A DNA stretch of 64,000 bases from Pseudoips prasinana (GCA_951640165.1 OX621255.1:27564001-27628000); one strand, 5' to 3'; shown: positions 1 through 9,312, counted from the stretch's first letter. Numbers and translations are program-made. Notes: generated from the letters alone by a model not told the origin.

Positions 1-82
1 GATCACGCCCCAAGTATCCTTTAAAAAAATATTCAATGTAGGTACAGTTTTGACTTTCCTACGATTTAATTATATGTATAGA
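1..82 (-). mobile_element. Hel-B Helitron fragment, cut by the window edge
   Basis: The sequence matches the 5' third of the ~310-bp Hel-B copies at 23447, 32558, 37545, 61710 and 63353. On the minus strand it begins with the TCTATACATATAA-type terminus at position 82 and runs off the left edge of the window. It is non-coding and non-autonomous. The right end is precise; the left end is artificial. Confidence 0.75.
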
Positions 83-222
83 TAACCTATGTGTTATTCG
101 GATGTATAAGCTATATTATGACAAAGTTTCATCAAAATCCGTTGGGTAGTTTTTGCGTCAAAGCGTAACAAACATCCATACATCCATTCATACTCACAAA
201 CTTTCGTATTTATAATATTAGT
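83..222 (-). mobile_element. Hel-A Helitron fragment
   Basis: This abuts the Hel-B fragment and matches the body and 5' end of Hel-A copies such as 1238-1422, including the segment reading TTTCATCAAAATCCGTT on the plus strand and the ATAATATTAGT-type end. The CTAG 3' end is missing and the 5' terminus is altered. It is a decayed non-autonomous copy. Confidence 0.65.
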
Positions 223-227
223 AGTAA

Positions 228-345
228 ATTACACCCAGATAGAGAACTAACGATCGTGCTCCTTGTATAAAGATTTGTCCTAGGTGGGGATCAATCCGAC
301 GACCTCCCGTTTATAAGGGTTACATAACCACTAGACCTAATCTAT
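228..345 (-). mobile_element. SINE-5 fragment (tRNA-like head)
   Basis: Read on the minus strand, a tRNA-like head with a GGTCTAGTGGTTA A-box and a degenerate B-box (compare GTAGATTCGATCTCC at 32450) is followed by the GACAAATCTTT...GAGCACGAT tail seen in the copies at 32401 and 32982. Internal Pol III promoter boxes are typical of SINEs. The copy is degenerate. Confidence 0.6.
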
Positions 346-570
346 ATAGTATAATACGGTTACCAGTTCTGATATTGCTATTTTGTTACGGTTTGTATCG
401 TTATCTTTTTGAATCTGTTCTTTATGATGGTATGTTTGTACATCATATATTTTAATTAACTATATTAAAAATGAAAGACCCCTTAAACTTAAAGAAATTC
501 AATAAGAATCTGGATTTGGTCTGGATTTTTATTAACAGATCAGAAGATCTCCATGTGCTAGAAACTAATC

Positions 571-819
571 CTGTTGGAGTGGTTGGCAAATGCTTGCTTT
601 TCACGCCACGCGCTGGAGGTCGTGGGTTCGATTACCACCCAGGACAGATACTTGTGTGCATGAACATATCTGTGTCCTAAGTTAAGGTGTAATTATCTAT
701 ATAAGTATGTATTTATCTATAAAGTAGTATATCAGTTATCTGGTTTCCATAGTACAAGCTCTGCTTAGTTGGAAATCAGATGGCCGTGTGTAAATAATAT
801 CCCAGGATATTATTATTAT
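571..819 (+). mobile_element. SINE-1 (tRNA-derived)
   Basis: The tRNA-like head (GTTGGAGTGGTTGGCAAATG, then B-box GGTTCGATTACC) is followed by the shared central segment around GGTGTAATTATCTATATAAG and the tail CATAGTACAAGCTCTGCTTA...ATATCCCAGGATATTATTAT. Other copies lie at 13991, 15352, 31384, 32150, 39304, 57205 and 60633. A small ACGCG duplication sits in the head. The 69-aa reading frame that runs through it is chance. Confidence 0.8.
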
Positions 820-1044
820 CTAATGGGAATATTTTGTTGTTACAACGTACTTATATTATACTGAGATAAATTTACGTATATAAAAATGTTTTATCCGGTG
901 GGGGACTGAACCTGCCCACTTTTAAGTCTGGCCAGAACGGAAAATTGTTATTTAAATGATTTTATTTCAATACCAAATACCTATCACATTCATATGAATA
1001 CTGGTTGTGTGTGCCATTCCTTAAACTAGAAACTAAACTTTTTA
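820..1044. other. Unassigned AT-rich stretch
   Basis: No gene is seen. There is a weak tRNA-like B-box resemblance around 895-930 (GGGGGACTGAACCTGCCC), but no second copy was recognised. Confidence 0.4.
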
Positions 1045-1083
1045 TGAAGTGATAAGTCAAAATATTAATGACTTATCACTTCA
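1045..1083. repeat. Perfect 15-bp inverted repeat (hairpin)
   Basis: Arms TGAAGTGATAAGTCA (1045-1059) and its exact complement (1069-1083) enclose a 9-nt spacer. It lies at the start of the 5S-like SINE fragment. It belongs to the class of short-loop hairpins found throughout this window. Confidence 0.9.
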
Positions 1084-1112
1084 TACATAGCTCAGAAAAT
1101 AGCAAGAGTAGC

Positions 1113-1207
1113 TAGTTGCTCTAACCGGTGCGTAAGTAATGGCCAAGGTTAGATGACTAGGCACGCGGTCAGCATATACACAGCCTATAGATAGAGCACG
1201 ATATTTT
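1113..1207 (+). mobile_element. 5S-SINE fragment, degenerate
   Basis: The stretch AAGGTTAGATGACTAGGCA, then CGCGGTCAGC, then CCTATAGATAG corresponds to the 5S-like head of the longer copies at 45165 and 63035 (GAGGTTAAGCAACTAGGCTC... GATGGGTGACCGCC). There is a ~10-bp insertion, and the box-C-like motif is lost. Confidence 0.55.
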
Positions 1208-1237
1208 GGACTGTGTCTGCGTATAATATATCTATAA

Positions 1238-1422
1238 CTAGTTGTGCTCCACGGTTTTACCCGCGTCAAACTTTATAAATTATAGCCTATGTACTATTCC
1301 GATATATAAGCTATATTACTACCAAGTTTCATCAAAATCCGTTTGCTAGTTTTTGCGTGAAGAAGTAACAAACATACACACTCACACACTCAAAAACTTT
1401 CGCCTTTATAATATTAGTGTGA
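1238..1422 (-). mobile_element. Hel-A Helitron, complete
   Basis: On the minus strand it begins with TC (TCACACTAATATTATAAAGG) at 1422 and ends with CTAG at 1238, inserted between A and T. Before the end lies the GCGGGTAAAACCG hairpin characteristic of Helitron 3' ends. At 185 bp it has no coding capacity and must rely on a Rep/Hel helicase from elsewhere. It resembles the lepidopteran Lep1 type (family knowledge, not checked). Confidence 0.82.
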
Positions 1423-1497
1423 TTATAGCCTATGTGTTATTCCGATATATAAGCTATATTACTACCATGTTTCATCAATATCCGTTCGGTAGTTGCG
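1423..1497 (-). mobile_element. Hel-A Helitron, left part of a copy split by the provirus
   Basis: A second Hel-A body joins head-to-tail to the complete copy and is interrupted after TTGCG at 1497. It resumes after the provirus at 9126. It lacks its own 3' CTAG end because it runs straight into the neighbouring copy, a tandem arrangement. Confidence 0.78.
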
Positions 1498-1866
1498 ACA
1501 TACGAATACGCCAGCCAGAGGGTTAAAAAGGGTAAAAAAACCCAGATGATTATACTTATACTTTAATTAATATAAAAATCGAATATTACAATTTGAACTT
1601 AGCGTCTAGACTCGGACGATGGTGGTACCGAAGTGAAATACATATTAATAATTACATTATAACGAATGTGGGAAAAAGGTAAAGCGCACATCTTCTGTCA
1701 GCAATAATGAAGTAGGTGCTAGGTTACACGAGGCGGCGACACGGGGCGGCGACACGAGGTACAAGCTCAGCAATTACGACACTTGCGTATGTTGAAATAT
1801 AAGTGTGTGAAGTAAACTGCATCACGCCGCTACTCAGCATATTCGGTGTAGGCAGGACACGTAACT
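1498..1866 (-). repeat. 3' LTR of the provirus
   Basis: This 369-bp repeat is essentially identical to 8764-9125. Differences are one C/T near 1580 and a 7-bp longer A/G-rich stretch near 1530. It contains a short direct duplication built on GGCGGCGACACG (about 1730-1757). In the element sense it starts AGTTACGTG and ends CGTATGT. No clear AATAAA was seen. Confidence 0.93.
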
Positions 1867-1877
1867 CCTCCCCCCTC
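1867..1877 (-). promoter_or_regulatory. Polypurine tract
   Basis: On the minus strand this reads GAGGGGGGAGG directly against the 3' LTR. That is the expected position and composition for the plus-strand DNA primer in reverse transcription. It lies ten bases past the env stop codon. Confidence 0.88.
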
Positions 1878-1887
1878 AGAACAGCAA

Positions 1888-3639
1888 CTATTCGAGAACT
1901 TTGAGCGAGAAAGTTGCTGGAATATTCCTCTCTGGTTTAGATATACTTTGGGTATCATAGGTGATTTCTTCTGTTTTAAATTCTACAGCAACTAATTTAG
2001 TGCGTTGTCTGTAGCGGCGAACAGCGATGACGAATACGAGTACGGCTGCACCGAATAACACTCCGTAGAAAGGGATAGTTGTATGGTATAGTGTTTCTTT
2101 CTGCTCTACGGGTTTTATGTGTATTGGATGCTGAAGTAAGATCTTGTCTTCGATATTATGGAGATTTTTCAGGTTTATGGTGTTCAGCTTGAAATGTGGA
2201 ATGACTGTAGATTGGTTGACATCAAAGTCTGGCGAAATCTCCGTTATCTTAAGAGGTTGTCCCTTTACTACGTCATTTAGATTTACGATCGTAAGTTCCT
2301 CGGTGCGGAGCAAGCATGTTTTCGGTACTGTAAGGAGGTAACTTCCGTTAAGAATGACAAATTCATGGCTATCACATTGTAGCTCGACTTTTGCAGGTTT
2401 CGGGAGTACGAGAGTATAGTGTTGGTCGTCCAGCTGTTCCATAGCTTGTCTACTCAGCGTTATCCTAGTTAGCGAACAGGATTTGTCGATAACTTGGTTG
2501 CTTATAAGGTTTTGTATGCAGTCTCGTTGCTCTCTCGGGCGATTGTTGATTGCTTCTTCGCAGATATGATGTTGGTTAAACTTCTGGCATTCAGCCTCCA
2601 TGTACATGAAGGTTTTCCCATCGGTTGCTATATAGGGATATGGGGGAATAAGACTTTGGAAGGACTTGCTAGGGACAATGGCTAATTTATATAATTGGAA
2701 AGTAAATGGAGAAATAACCGGAACTTTAAATACAAAAACTATTCTATTATCTGAATAAAAATAACTAGGTATTATGATTTTATAGTATTCCCTCAAATCT
2801 GTACATAGTATTTGATCCTGACTATATATAGATTTCAAGTGGTCGACCATTCCCCTTAAAATATCAAACCTTAACATACTATGATGTGTGCTTGATGCAC
2901 GAATAAAAGCTAAACTATCTTCTATCCTAATTAATGCTGTTAACAAATCTTCAGCATTTTCACTTATTATAGCTAAAAGTTGATTAAACCTAACAAACTG
3001 AAACAAATTAGTATCATACATTTTATTATGTATGACTAATTCTAATGACTTATTAATTTTTTCTTGATTAGCTGTTATTTGCGAGAGTAATAAATCATTC
3101 TGAGTCATCCATTGCTTATTAATACTAATATGCTTATTCAATTCAGATGAAATTATATTTTCATTATTTTCTAATATTTTAATTGCAGAATTATACTTTT
3201 GAGCATCTTTATAGTCCAAATTTCCTGTAATTTCTTTTATTACTGATCCTAAGCCGTCAAAGAGACTTCTCTTCTTACGATGAGGCTCTAAACTATCAAC
3301 TTGTTCCTGAATTTTCATTAATTTATTTGATATATAATTAATTTGAGCTTCATACAATGGAAACTTTTCGGTATCTAATTTAGATTTGAATAATTTTAAT
3401 TGACACTTTACTGAGTTAAGCCTATTTTCGATTTCAGTCAAATTTAAATAATGTAGGAACGAATGGTAATGAGTAATGAGTTTAGTCGGTCCAAGGTTAA
3501 AGGGTAGCAAACCGGGGCCATCGCCTAAGTAGTCAAGTCTTATTTCGAGTGTCTTCGTCAGGTGGACGGTCCAAGTTACCAGAAGTAGTCTGTAACAATT
3601 TTGATGATTTAGGGATACGTTTAAGTCGATTTTTGGCAA
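1888..3639 (-). CDS. env: Env glycoprotein of the provirus (F-like fusion protein)
   Basis: An open frame of 583 codons resembles errantiviral Env, a class I fusion protein related to baculovirus F. A hydrophobic stretch near residues 15-27 may be part of a signal peptide. An N-linked site NLT lies at 66-68. A furin-type site RKKR (121-124) precedes SLFDGLG, the expected fusion-peptide start. Heptad-like helices follow, with a cysteine-containing middle, one membrane span at about 522-540 and a cytoplasmic tail of about 43 residues. The frame opens with TTG and stays open upstream, so the real start is probably supplied by splicing, as in gypsy-type elements (inference). It overlaps the end of pol by 107 bp. 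No internal stop or shift is visible. Confidence 0.9.
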   Translation of the reverse strand: MPKIDLNVSLNHQNCYRLLLVTWTVHLTKTLEIRLDYLGDGPGLLPFNLGPTKLITHYHSFLHYLNLTEIENRLNSVKCQLKLFKSKLDTEKFPLYEAQINYISNKLMKIQEQVDSLEPHRKKRSLFDGLGSVIKEITGNLDYKDAQKYNSAIKILENNENIISSELNKHISINKQWMTQNDLLLSQITANQEKINKSLELVIHNKMYDTNLFQFVRFNQLLAIISENAEDLLTALIRIEDSLAFIRASSTHHSMLRFDILRGMVDHLKSIYSQDQILCTDLREYYKIIIPSYFYSDNRIVFVFKVPVISPFTFQLYKLAIVPSKSFQSLIPPYPYIATDGKTFMYMEAECQKFNQHHICEEAINNRPREQRDCIQNLISNQVIDKSCSLTRITLSRQAMEQLDDQHYTLVLPKPAKVELQCDSHEFVILNGSYLLTVPKTCLLRTEELTIVNLNDVVKGQPLKITEISPDFDVNQSTVIPHFKLNTINLKNLHNIEDKILLQHPIHIKPVEQKETLYHTTIPFYGVLFGAAVLVFVIAVRRYRQRTKLVAVEFKTEEITYDTQSISKPERNIPATFSLKVLE

Positions 3640-6600
3640 TGGGGCCTCTCTTTTTAGACGTGTATATATGTATCGGTAAGTCAGCTAGCACGGTATCATG
3701 CGTATAACGGGATGCGGTCTTTTGTCGGCTTGCCAATGGGTTGGTAATAAATACTTGTTGATCGGGTTGGTACTCAATTTCTGGTTCACGGGTTTTATTA
3801 CGGTTTTTGATTAAATTAGTGCGGTTTTCCAAAGAAGACTCATTTATTAAATTATATACGGTCTTCATTTGCTCGCGATCATTTAAAATATATTGTTGCA
3901 TTAAGTGCTCGGATAAATCTAAACTTAGGGGGTCACGAGGGTCAAAATGACCTCGAATTATATCGTGGGGTCTACATTTCGAAAAACTATGTATTGAACT
4001 ATTGTACGCTAGTAATGCATAAGGCATTAGATTAATGATAGGTTCATTTTTTCGCTCAAGTAGTAAAATTCGCAAATGCTCTAACAATGTAAGGTGAAAC
4101 CGTTCAATTATTCCGTTATCGTTCGGTGAATGCGCTAAAGTTCTGTGGTGTATTATTTTATGCAGTCTTACGAATTCTGAAAAAAGTTGGTTCGTAAATT
4201 CCGTACCATTGTCTGTAATAATGGTCATGGGGAGTCCGTGATGAGTACAGTAAGTCAATAGGGCTTGTAAAATACTGACAGCCGTACCATCTCTCAAATG
4301 GTACGCTTGCCCATATTTCGAAAAAACATCCATAAATGTTAAATATTTTTCGTTTTGTACAGTAAAAAGGTCTAAATGCACTCTTTCTAAGGGTTTTGTT
4401 GCGGGTGGAACTACATTAAATTGGGGTCTAATTGGATTGCGGTCATACTTTGATTGCCCACATATTGTGCATTCATTAATATATTTAGTGATTTCCTCTT
4501 TCATTTTAGGCCAAAAATATCTACGGGATAGAGCGAGATAGCACTCAGTTATGCCACGATGATTGGTTTTGCCTTCGTGGTAATGTTTCATTATTTCCTG
4601 CTGTTTTAAGTATTCTTTTACATCTTCTAGTTCGTTTTTAGTGAGAACTAAGTTCATAGATGAACTTTTAAAATTATTTTGAATAATCGGAATAATTGAA
4701 TACATCCCTAAGGGTGGTGTAATTTTAATAGCAGTTTTTACTTTTGGATTTACGTATTCTTTTATTGCATTTACTACGTCATGTTCTAAGTTAGATTCGG
4801 AAACTTGTATAAAGGTACGCGTGTGCATGTCAAAGGGTTTTGTAGCGGTCGGACGTCGTTTAATGTCACCTACTATCGTGAAACATATTTGTCTATGAAA
4901 CTTATTTAATGGTTCGTCTGTTATGGGTATTTCTAGGATGGGGTTTTCATCACTAGTATGGACGGTAACTGTCGTAGAACCTGATTGAGATGGAGGTTTT
5001 TCAGTGGGGTTAACTATAAACGATTCGGTTTCCTCATTGTTTAATTGTATTCGGGACAAGGCGTCGGCATTTGTGTTAGATTTCCCTTTTTTGTACACTA
5101 TTGTACAGTCATATTCACTCAGTCTAAGGCGCCATCTGGTCAATCTAGAGTTAGGTTCCTTTAAATTCATTATCCACTGAAGCGGCTTGTGGTCAGTGAT
5201 AATTTTAAACTTACGACCAAAAAGATATGGCCTAAAGTATTTGGTCGCCCATACTATAGCTAAAAGCTCCTTCTCAATGGTACTATAATTTACTTCGCTG
5301 TCATTGAGTGTTCTGGATGCATAACAGATGGGTTTATCTGATCCCACCGGACCTTGAGAGAGGATAGCTCCAATTGCTACATTTGAAGCGTCCGTAGTCA
5401 GTATGAATTGTTTAGAAAAGTCTGGGTACTGTAGTATAGGGTCATTAGTCAGTAGGGACTTACATTTTTCAAAGCAGTTTATATATTCAGAGTCTATTAC
5501 AATTTTCTTTGATTTTTTCAGGCATTTAGTCATAGGTTTAGTAATATGAGCGAAGTCTGGTATGAATTTACGGTAATATCCTAGTAGTCCCAAAAAATGT
5601 TTGATTTCCCTAGGTGTCTTAGGAATGGGGTATTTTTGAATGGCTGAAAATTTTTCAGGGTTAGGTTTAATACCTTCCCTACTTATTATATGGCCTAAAT
5701 ATGGTGTCTCAAGCTTTAAAAATTCTGACTTATCCATCTGTATTTTAAAGTTAGAATCACGCAATCTATTAAAAACTTTCTCTAGATTTATCATCATTTC
5801 CTGTAAAGAAGTACTGAAAACGATGATATCGTCAAGGTACACAAGACAAATTTCATTTTGAAGGCCACGGAGTACCTCGTCCATCACCCTCTGGAACGTT
5901 GAAGGGCTGTTCTTTAAACCCATGGGCATTCTCAAAAACTCGAAATGTCCGTGCTCGACAGTAAATGCTGTCTTAGAAATGTCCTCTGGATGGGTCTGAA
6001 TTTGATAAAAACCTGAAGAAAGGTCTAACGTTGTAAAATATTGGCATCTACCAAGCTTGTCAAGAACGTCAGATATGTTGGGAATAGGATACTTGTCACT
6101 AATAGTCTTGTCATTTAATTTACGATAGTCAACCACAAGTCTCCACTTTTGTTTTCCGGTCGCGTCAATTTTCTTAGGAACTACCCATATGGGTGAGCTC
6201 CATGCGGAGTCTGAGGGTCTTATGATCCCTTGTTCTAACATTTTAGCAATTTGGTCTTTTACCTCCTCTCGATGTACGTAAGGGTAGCGATAACTTTTGG
6301 TGTGAATAGGAATTTCGTCGGTTGTCCTAATACGATGTTTTATTTTATTAGTGAAACTAAGGGGCTCGTTATCTAAATAAAATACGTCGGCGTAACGACT
6401 ACATAACTTTTCCAAATTAGCTTTTTCCTCGGCGTTTAAATGATCAGTTCGTAATTTCGATAATACCCTATTTACGCGTTGGGGGTCTAACTCAGTACTC
6501 GCACATTCAGTATTAAACGAATATGCTTGCAAAGGGTAATTAAAATGTTCACATGATATAATTATATCGCGGTTCGTTGGGTTTTCTAACTCTAAGATAC

Positions 6601-7180
6601 CTATTTCATCGGTAACAGTAGTAATGCATTCATGAACAATGCAATGACACATGATCTGCTCGTTCACGTATACGTCACCGTCATAGTTATACATCGGTAC
6701 TTTTACCAATCTACTAGAATGGGCAGGAATTATTTCCTGAGAATTTAAAGTTCTACACTTATACAGTAACATAGGTATGCTTGTATTTTCTGTGATTAAA
6801 AAGTTATGTTTTAAATCTATTTGGCAGTTGTTTAAAATATCTAACCCTAAAAGTCCATCGAAATGATTATGGAATCTATAGACGAATAACTTAATTAATT
6901 TTTGTTCGTTAAATTCGGAGAAATTAGGCAACGTTATAGAAAAATCATGTACAGTAGTTGAACGAGAACTGGTTACCTCAAAGGGGTCAACATTTAAGGG
7001 GATGTGTGAAAAAAATTTTTCGATAGCCTCGGGGCTTATGAAAGACTGGTTTGCCCCGGTATCTACCAGTAATTTGAGTGGGGGGTCCGCTATCTGTATA
7101 CAACGAAGTTCCCGTTTAGTTTGTAAATTTAATTCTATTCTGGTTCGGTTCTCGTCAAAGCCTTGTGAAAATCCGAGTCG
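3533..7180 (-). CDS. pol: Pol polyprotein: protease, reverse transcriptase, RNase H, integrase
   Basis: The frame is open from 7180 to the stop at 3533, about 1,215 codons, in the -1 frame relative to gag with a 46-bp overlap. Residues are numbered from 7180. Protease DTGA is at 40-43. Reverse transcriptase has LDLSSGF (first Asp ~386), the MGLKNSP segment and YLDD at 448-451. RNase H has TDAS (~597), Glu ~638 and TDHKPL (~663). Integrase has a His pair near 868/874, CTIC near 904-907, and Asp ~937, Asp ~990, Glu ~1026 with DD35E spacing. All core catalytic residues looked for are present. Expression by -1 frameshifting from gag is inferred from the overlap. No stop interrupts the frame. Confidence 0.94.
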   Translation of the reverse strand, partial: RLGFSQGFDENRTRIELNLQTKRELRCIQIADPPLKLLVDTGANQSFISPEAIEKFFSHIPLNVDPFEVTSSRSTTVHDFSITLPNFSEFNEQKLIKLFVYRFHNHFDGLLGLDILNNCQIDLKHNFLITENTSIPMLLYKCRTLNSQEIIPAHSSRLVKVPMYNYDGDVYVNEQIMCHCIVHECITTVTDEIGILELENPTNRDIIISCEHFNYPLQAYSFNTECASTELDPQRVNRVLSKLRTDHLNAEEKANLEKLCSRYADVFYLDNEPLSFTNKIKHRIRTTDEIPIHTKSYRYPYVHREEVKDQIAKMLEQGIIRPSDSAWSSPIWVVPKKIDATGKQKWRLVVDYRKLNDKTISDKYPIPNISDVLDKLGRCQYFTTLDLSSGFYQIQTHPEDISKTAFTVEHGHFEFLRMPMGLKNSPSTFQRVMDEVLRGLQNEICLVYLDDIIVFSTSLQEMMINLEKVFNRLRDSNFKIQMDKSEFLKLETPYLGHIISREGIKPNPEKFSAIQKYPIPKTPREIKHFLGLLGYYRKFIPDFAHITKPMTKCLKKSKKIVIDSEYINCFEKCKSLLTNDPILQYPDFSKQFILTTDASNVAIGAILSQGPVGSDKPICYASRTLNDSEVNYSTIEKELLAIVWATKYFRPYLFGRKFKIITDHKPLQWIMNLKEPNSRLTRWRLRLSEYDCTIVYKKGKSNTNADALSRIQLNNEETESFIVNPTEKPPSQSGSTTVTVHTSDENPILEIPITDEPLNKFHRQICFTIVGDIKRRPTATKPFDMHTRTFIQVSESNLEHDVVNAIKEYVNPKVKTAIKITPPLGMYSIIPIIQNNFKSSSMNLVLTKNELEDVKEYLKQQEIMKHYHEGKTNHRGITECYLALSRRYFWPKMKEEITKYINECTICGQSKYDRNPIRPQFNVVPPATKPLERVHLDLFTVQNEKYLTFMDVFSKYGQAYHLRDGTAVSILQALLTYCTHHGLPMTIITDNGTEFTNQLFSEFVRLHKIIHHRTLAHSPNDNGIIERFHLTLLEHLRILLLERKNEPIINLMPYALLAYNSSIHSFSKCRPHDIIRGHFDPRDPLSLDLSEHLMQQYILNDREQMKTVYNLINESSLENRTNLIKNRNKTREPEIEYQPDQQVFITNPLASRQKTASRYTHDTVLADLPIHIYTSKKRGPIAKNRLKRIPKSSKLLQTTSGNLDRPPDEDTRNKT

Positions 7181-8379
7181 TCATATGTCATATCGTACTG
7201 TCTGTCGTCCTGACTGTATTGGTTATAATTGTCCATATAATTGTTATCGTCGCAAGAAAGATACTCGACACCGTTCTCGTCATAGTAGTCAGGATGGTAT
7301 AATAAGTCGTTATTAGGGTCGGCGGTCATGTTGAAATTAAGTTGTTGGGATTTTAAATAATTTGTGGGTGGCGGATTGCCAGATTTCTGCCAATCATGTC
7401 CTCTAATGGTTGGTGGAAGGGTTTTTTGAATAAAATGGCTGACACCACTCATCGGCTTGGGCCCAGATGAATGTGGTTGTTCAACTCTTTGGGGTAGCTT
7501 GAAGACGTTACTACGGGGGTTGTAATTTGGTGGAGGTGCGCGAAATATTTGTTGAGTACGATTATACATAGGGGCTCGCGATTGCGGCTGCCCTGGTGGG
7601 TGGTTAAATTTAAACGCGGGTTTCCATTGCGGGGGTTGCGGGGGCTGTGATGGCATCTGCATTTGTGTAGGCATGTGCCAACTCGGACCTAAATAAGTGG
7701 AAGGTGAAATATGTACAGTACCTGCAGATCTCGAAAAATTCGGCTGTTGCGCGTAATGCGCTAAATGTGCGTTGCGCCTATCGGCTACCGGCTCACTTCT
7801 CTGCTGTAGGTACATTACATTTTGTTCATCGTTGACAAATTCCAAAGCCTTCTCCATTGATTCGGGTCTCATGCATCTGATACGGGACCCTAAAGGTTCT
7901 TTAAGACCTCTAATAAAAGCTTTTAATGTTAATTTTTTATACAACTCGCGTTTTGCGAGGATAGTGCTATTTAACTCATCATGTAAGGTAACATACGTCA
8001 TTACCATGCTGAAAAGGTTTTGGCATCTGTCATAAAATTCCTGCGGGGTGCTATTTCCTTGGGATGACATAGAAATGTCATTGTACAGGGCGGCTTCATC
8101 CCTTTGATCGGCAAAATTGCTAATTAATAATGAACGTATTTCTAGCCAACTGGACGGAATACCATTTGAATTAATTGTCGCAGCTGCAGGGCCAACAATT
8201 TTATTTAAAATGCAATTTATTAAACAAATATTGGTTAATCTAAAATTCGGGTCTTCTTTTACTTAGGCCTCTACTAACGTATTACATACTGCGATAAACC
8301 TAGTCAAAACGTTTGGGTTGCCATCAAATTCCGGCACTGCCCTCACGGCCTTATATATTTCGTCTATGCTAAAAGACAT
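7135..8379 (-). pseudogene. gag: gag with a single in-frame stop
   Basis: The frame runs from ATG at 8379 (MSFSIDEIYK) to TAG at 7135, 414 codons, but codon 39 is TAA (8263-8265). After it the same frame stays open to the end, including a 311-codon stretch from ATG at 8070. The N-terminal part has the AVPEFDGN motif of gypsy-type Gag. The C-terminal half is Pro/Gln/Asn-rich, and no CCHC knuckle was seen, as in errantiviral Gag. The upstream ATG at 8544 adds a low-likelihood leader. The stop may be inactivating, or may allow only a shortened product by reinitiation (inference). I do not reconstruct the product. Confidence 0.88.
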
Positions 8380-8751
8380 AATTTCTAAGTCACTATAAAA
8401 TAAAGTATCTAATTCTAAGTCACTAGAGTCCAATTTTCTAGACTCGTCTAAATACCTATTTCTACGGCCCTGTCGATCTGAGACAGGTGTCTCTCCGGTT
8501 CTCCGTGGATGGAAAATTTTGAAGGAGGGACAAGGAAGCAACACTTAGATAAACTTTCAAAGTACTTACATAAAAATCTGCATATCTGGTCTTCTTGTTG
8601 TATTGATTATTTAATACGCCCTCGGCCGGTGTAGTCTTCTTAAGATTCGACTCTTCGGTGAAGCACTGGAGAATGCAGGCAGCGACTATACGGAGTCAGC
8701 AGAACAACGATTTCTGAAGGTCTACGCGCCGCGAAACTGCCCCGAAGAACG
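8380..8751 (-). other. Provirus 5' leader
   Basis: An untranslated leader of about 370 nt lies between the primer site and the gag start. By analogy it should hold the packaging signal and the splice donor for env mRNA. Neither could be assigned with confidence. Confidence 0.6.
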
Positions 8752-8764
8752 ACCGACTGCGCCA
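8752..8764 (-). promoter_or_regulatory. Primer binding site, tRNA-Ser type
   Basis: On the minus strand, TGGCGCAGTCGGT follows the 5' LTR, with its first T being the last LTR base. It is complementary to the 3' end of insect tRNA-Ser (CCGACTGCG plus CCA). Overlap of the PBS with the LTR end by one base is an errantivirus habit. Confidence 0.85.
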
Positions 8765-9125
8765 CATACGAATACGCCAGCCAGAGGGTTTAAAAAAAAC
8801 CCAGATGATTATACTTATACTTTAATTAATATAAAAATTGAATATTACAATTTGAACTTAGCGTCTAGACTCGGACGATGGTGGTACCGAAGTGAAATAC
8901 ATATTAATAATTACATTATAACGAATGTGGGAAAAAGGTAAAGCGCACATCTTCTGTCAGCAATAATGAAGTAGGTGCTAGGTTACACGAGGCGGCGACA
9001 CGGGGCGGCGACACGAGGTACAAGCTCAGCAATTACGACACTTGCGTATGTTGAAATATAAGTGTGTGAAGTAAACTGCATCACGCCGCTACTCAGCATA
9101 TTCGGTGTAGGCAGGACACGTAACT
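8764..9125 (-). repeat. 5' LTR of the provirus
   Basis: This 362-bp repeat carries the element's promoter and polyadenylation functions by position. It is nearly identical to 1498-1866. It is flanked on the right by the second TGCG copy of the target duplication. Confidence 0.93.
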
Positions 9126-9184
9126 TGCGTGAAGAAGGTACAAACACAAACACACAAACTTTCGCCTTTATAATATTAGTGTGA
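9126..9184 (-). mobile_element. Hel-A Helitron, right part of the split copy
   Basis: This continues the copy broken at 1497, beginning with the duplicated TGCG and ending at the Hel-A 5' terminus (plus strand ATAATATTAGTGTGA). It fixes the insertion point and orientation of the provirus. Confidence 0.8.
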
Positions 9185-9312
9185 TATGTATTTAGAAATA
9201 TATTAGTATATTTATTTCAATTGTTTGATTGCCACATAAGAGGCTCTGCCTCGTTTGGTATCAAATGGCAATATGTTAGGTGTCCCAAGATATCTATTTG
9301 TTATTTATAATT

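Larger units (their letters stand above)
1498..9125 (-). mobile_element. Errantivirus-like (Ty3/gypsy with env) provirus
   Basis: The element is 7,628 bp: LTR, tRNA-Ser-type PBS, gag, pol (-1 frame), env, polypurine tract, LTR. LTRs begin AGTTA in the element sense, as in gypsy-type errantiviruses. TGCG is duplicated on both sides (1494-1497 and 9126-9129), and the flanks rejoin to a Hel-A sequence. The LTRs differ by one substitution and one 7-bp length change, so the insertion is young. Gene order and env make it an insect endogenous retrovirus of the TED/gypsy/ZAM type. The only obvious lesion is an in-frame stop early in gag. Confidence 0.95.

Noticed and set aside
471..680. 69-codon plus frame
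   Set aside because: It runs into a SINE-1 head and tRNA-like B-box; no domain.
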